NCBI GenBank assembly: GCA_011009095.1
Contig: VTPC01090901.1
Location: 23,419 to 87,418, forward strand
Length of the DNA: 64,000 nucleotides
Source: Ignelater luminosus
Taxonomy: Eukaryota > Arthropoda > Insecta > Coleoptera > Elateridae
Direction of reading: 5' to 3'
Below the pieces are notes generated by a model. The model searched no databases. It saw nothing but the letters and a program-made list of their open reading frames with translations, and was not told where the DNA came from. The position numbers and the translations under genes were made by a program. This document shows, piece after piece, positions 59,183 to 64,000 of this stretch. Each line of letters opens with the position of its first letter. The stretch's first letter is position 1.

Positions 59183-62100
59183 GTAAGTTTAGTTGTTACT
59201 TTGTTAAATCAAAAGCAAAACAAATTGATCTAATTTTAATAGCCGTTGACGTCGAATTAATGCTTTTAAACCGTGGCTATAATTTTCACAACTTTCGCAA
59301 CTCAATTAGAAATACTCCCAACTATCAATATAATCATATTAAATTACAATTTAAGCTACTTTTAGAGAAACCTCATAATTTGATAATGAAATAATCCCGT
59401 AAGACCTTTGTTAACAAGTTAGGAAGTAGACATGTTCTCGATTCAATTTCATACTGGGCAAGCTCTAGGGAAATTTTAATCTGATTTTATGTATATTAAC
59501 TTTAGGAATTTATTAAAACCGACACATATGCAAATAGAAGTGAATTTATTCCGATTTTTAAAGGGAAAATGGAATCGCGTTAATAACGAAAATTCTTTAC
59601 TTTCCTTTTATCCAACGCGAGATGGTGCGAAACACAAATTACGTAGTGAATAAATATTTATGTGTCAGGACAACTCTTCAAAAATTTCTTATTGCATTCT
59701 CTGCGTCAAAATGAATTTGGAATTAGACGTTCTTCTCGATATTATTAAATTTAACTAAACGTGACTTGGGAAATATTAGATACAAACAAAAATAAAATAA
59801 AACAGAAATGCTTTACACTTTGATATAAACACAATCTTTTGAATCTAGAATATTTCACAAAAGCTTTCCTTTCCGAGTTCATGAATAATGAAAAATAATT
59901 CTAAGTGAATGAAAAGGAAGCTTTATTTAAGAATGCGTGTCTACTTAAGTTCAAGATAATTCTAAAAAGCTTCCTGTGTCGCCCTAAGGACTTAACAGGT
60001 AGATCGATAAAGGGCACACTGCGTTTCCATAACACAAACAGATAAATGTGCAGAGTTGAAATTACTTCCAGATCTAATATAAAACCTCTCTAGTTATTAG
60101 TAGCTACCTTAAATTTCCCATTGTTGAATTGTTGATTACAATTTAAATATTTATGAGATTTAAGGAAAATTGAAAGTAAGTGAAATAATTTCTTATTAGG
60201 GGACGTTGTTTTAGCGGTGTTTGAATTTCTTGTTAAGACTCTAAAAGAAAAAGAAGATCGTCTTAATTAAATAAAGTCTCTTGAGGGTAGGTTGATTTAC
60301 TATTTTGTAACGTGTGCTGGTAACAGTTTTAAGAAACTTATTAACCAACTTAAATTTTTAATTTATAGGTTATAAACAAGTATTTAGTTTTACTACTTTA
60401 ATAATAGTTTAATAGCAGAACTTGGCAAGATTTTCATAGGGCTGCAAAGGCAGTAGAGCAAATTTGTAACTTAACACTTTATAAATTTTGCAACTAGAAA
60501 TCTAAAATAAGTATAGATGGTTCGTCGATACATATATTGGACAATAACAACAATAAATTTCTGTTGGCTTTTTTACTAACAAAAATGCAAAGTTGGTTTC
60601 CTATGTCGTCTAATTTGGCAGATTGTGACCCATTTGCACTCTAGTCTACTCTACTATTCTCTCAGTTAAATTGAGTCACGCATCATTCATTTTAGCTTGC
60701 CAAGTGCACTTGAACCACTTGTAATCCTGTAATCTGGCCTTCATTTGAAAATACCCAGTTAATTTTCCTCTTTTGCGATTTAACTAATACTTGGCAGACA
60801 AAACTGTTGGAAGTGTGGACGAGCCAAACCTCTTTTGAGTCGTGTCACATTCATAATAAACATGGAAAATGAAGTTGCATTTAGATAACATCGTATTAGA
60901 TAAACAAAAGAACTTTTGTTAATGTGTGCTAACCTCATACTGAATTGTTTTATTTGGCAGTTTGGTAAACCAAGTGTTTCTCTGTTTTCTATAACTAAAA
61001 AATGAGCTATACCTACCCGATATAGCTTGAATCTAGAGCTACCAGCTTTGAGTCTTCCATTTTTAGTAATTTACGTTTAGTAAGTAAATAAAACAGAATG
61101 AGCAAGTTCTATTTGGCTTATTTAGAGAAATGCATTCATCAATAGATCAAATCTAAATATTCAGATTTTGTCGAACCAACATATATATAATGTAAATGAG
61201 CTAAGTTTAAATTTCAGTTAAGTCGAGTTACCAACTTTCTTTTTTCCAAAGCAACTTTATATTGGCACTGTTAAAGAAAACTTTCTGGACTTGAGCGGAC
61301 TCAGTGAAACCTAATAACTCTTGTAATGAAAATCGGTATTTCGGGTGTTCATAAAGTGCAGACAAACAACAGGAAATTTCAGGAAAAAAGTTTAATAAAT
61401 TCAAAGAAAAACATCAGACATAAGTAAGCTAATCCCCAAGGTTTACATGTTAAGCCAAGCAAGGAAACAGCAGGGTACAAGTGTAAGCAATAATCTGAAT
61501 AATCTTCTCAAATGGATTCTTTTAGCTAAATACAGGCTGGCTATGTGAAAGCTAAATTTGTAGCATCATGATTCAAAGGACTTTCTTTACGAAAACGACA
61601 GGTCAGGCTATATAAAAATATTTAGGAATGAAAAAGCAGCTAGATAAAAACGAGACAATCTCCAAACTAATTTGGTACAATCTTCGATAATAACAGAGAA
61701 AGAGAGTGTAGATCAGATGTGAAAAAATCTATCATGAAAAACTGTCTTTAGAGTAGAGATTTGATCAAACTATTTGAAAGAAGCTTCTATACTAAACATA
61801 TGGATTCTCGAAGATTCCTGAAACATTAACAGAAATAGAGCAGCAGTTTTCCTTATGTAACGTTGAAAAAAGCCCAGGCTGGTTTACCAGACGGCTAAGA
61901 TGTCATTTGTAACAACTTCTAAGAGAAAATGAGGTATTTGGACATAGCCAATCAAGAGTACCCAACGCAAAAAATATAAACGATTTTTCCTCGTATAGAG
62001 CTATAGAGAGTTGTTCTTTACAATGATAAATTACAGTTTGGACTGAAAGATTCAGCTTGACATCCGCTGCATATAACATCATAAACCAAGAGGAGGTACG

Positions 62101-64000
62101 AGATGTCTGATATCAATGTCAAGGAATTAGCAAACCTTCGTAGTCGAATCAGTCTTTAGTCGCTCGCTGAATTCATTCATTCTGATGTTCTTTACTTTCT
62201 AATAGTACTGTGTAGGGTCGCGTTTTGAGGTCCCTTTTGTGTCCTTCATACTGTCTTCTCTTTCGTCTTGCTTCAATCCAAAATTAGTATTCCCATTGCA
62301 CAACAAGGTTCACCTGTTTGTAAAATAAGTTAATATTTCTAAAGCTTAAAAACGATAATGTTATATTCTTCATAACACGATTACATCTAGGTATTGTTGG
62401 GGGACAATGCCAACAGTAACCAGAAAGTATTCTTGATAACCACTGTGATTAGATTGGTCACTTATAATTAATTTTTGTTTTTGTTCTTGAAAGTTACTAA
62501 TACATTGTCCATTAAGTTCTAGTCTCTACTTTGCAACAGGCTATGGGCCTATAGGTATAACTAAGAAAAATGGTACAATGGATAACAGAAGCAATGGCAG
62601 AGAATAGGCAAATGGTACCAATAACTAAGTTTGGAGATATAAAGCTAAATTTTTGCTATTAAAAGAGGCACTTCCGGATATGATAAAAAATAAAAAACCA
62701 GATAAGAACTGGATATTTTAAGACAAAAAGGAAAGAACAGTTTGCTACTGAAAGATAATTAGTTTGGACACATGCGTTAAGCTGCAACTGCAAAGTAAGC
62801 TTGTAGCAGTTTTAACTTTCAGATTTATAATTTAGTTAAAGTGAGGCCTCAAGATCCTTTTCAAATTTTAAAAGAACGTGAGAACCTCTTGCTCTTAAGT
62901 AAAAGGGATGCCACTCTTTTTGTTTAAGGAGAAAGAGAGAAAGCCAAAAGTCTGAACACACATCAAGAAAGGCAATTCCAAAGGGCTTAGTACTTTTGAG
63001 TAAATAAAGAAACAAAACACATTATAATATTATGTAATCAGAATTCAATAAATGTTTATTACGCACCTGTAAAAAAAAGAAAGAAAGCAACAAACAAGCA
63101 TATGACAAAGTTAATAATAGTAATTATTTTAATAATAAGAAATAATAACCCTTGAAGGCCTTCATAACAATATTTTTCTACAAAGAAAATTTTAAATAAT
63201 GATAAATTAACCAAGGAAGCAAAGAAAAAGGCAATGACTAGTATTAACAAATAAAACTTACTTTATGGTACGGATCAAGGTCAAATTATAACCTTGCTTT
63301 AAGATAAAAAGCTTGACTTCTATCACTATTTAGTAAAAATTTCTAATTTGCTGGTATACAAACTTAAAAGATACAATTCTAGTTTAGACCAGAAATAAGC
63401 AGGTATCCGTCCAGGTAAATTTTAAGTAATAAATACCTTCCTTTGTTTTCATATATCTTGTATGCGAACTGTTGACGGTATTAATTTTAAATTTTACCAG
63501 TCTGAATGATGTTCCAACAAATATAAAGGGATGTTTCGTAAATTCTGGGACTATAATCGATTGATCTGATTCATGAAACACTTTTGAAGTTCCGCAGATC
63601 AAGATGGCGACGGCCTACGCCCTTATAGTGATCTTCACAACGAAGTTCAACCATAAGGTAATAAACAGATAAATGGCAGGAAAACGATCATTTGCGGTAC
63701 GATAAACGGTAAAAGGAAAGCAATGTTATAGAAATAATCAATGATTAGACAAAATAAAATGAATACCAGCCTGATTTACCTGAAATTCCAATTACTGGAG
63801 GAACGAAAATACGTGTATATACGTTTGAGGTTTACAGAAGAAGGGGAGAGTTTCGCAAGACGCTTAAAGAGCGGATAAAGTCACGCACGCGTCGTCATTC
63901 CCACATAATACAAATTTTAGTTACTAGATATCACTAGAGAGACTGAATAGAGATATAATAATTTACTAAAATAAGGGGAGCAACTGAGGTAAAAACGTAC
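59183..64000. other. Probable intron or intergenic DNA, no gene seen
   Basis: AT-rich sequence with only short motif-free frames. The part at 61,560-62,170 is slightly less AT-rich but has no recognisable coding sequence. A tttatttggcag acceptor-like word near 60,960 is followed by a short open frame without a donor. Confidence 0.5.

Overview
This is AT-rich eukaryotic DNA, most likely from an insect genome assembly. It contains a 400-base run of Ns. Long stretches lack open frames, and all recognisable coding sequence other than two candidate exons comes from decayed transposable elements. The insect assignment rests on the transposon mix (piggyBac, a DD37E Tc1/mariner element, DUF4817-type mariner relatives, a pogo/Tigger-type transposase, Jockey and RTE-like LINEs), on a Cys-rich repeat-protein fragment that I know only from insect-type repeats, and on TTAGG-like words such as ctaacctaacc and aggttaggtt. 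No rRNA, tRNA, CRISPR, operon or prokaryote-like gene organisation is visible.

Layout. 1-5.6 kb: no gene. 5.6-7.8 kb: a diverged repeat of about 2.1 kb whose partner lies inverted at 37.8-39.8 kb. 9.5-9.7 kb: a possible host exon on the minus strand. 10.4-12.3 kb: a piggyBac-like element with a broken transposase. 15.9-19.6 kb: a Jockey RT fragment followed directly by an RTE-type LINE, both on the minus strand. 20.3-21.6 kb: a Tc1/mariner DD37E element with two stop codons. 24.3 and 29.3-30.2 kb: two LINE fragments, a 3' end and an endonuclease. 30.4-33.4 kb: a short repeat present four times around an LTR retrotransposon remnant. 36.7-37.0 kb: a degenerate tandem repeat. 41,544-41,943: assembly gap. 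42.3-43.7 kb: a deleted DUF4817-type transposon with an inverted duplicate of its own tail. 47.4-47.8 kb: the Cys-rich repeat-protein fragment. 48.9-51.4 kb: a tandem duplication followed by a pogo-type transposase with a C-terminal zinc finger. 53.2-56.3 kb: two LINE fragments facing each other. 56,600-58,408: an element of about 1.8 kb with inverted repeats of about 700 bp around a fused N- and C-terminal transposase stub. 59,121-59,182: the best candidate for a host exon, with clean splice sites.

The simplest reading is a large intron or intergenic region of a host gene that has filled with old transposons. The two candidate exons are on opposite strands, so at least two genes may be involved. 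Nothing here forms a pathway. The most unusual items are the DUF4817-type miniature element, the 2.1-kb inverted repeat family and the DD37E element. I could run no search or alignment program; all homology calls are by eye from motifs.
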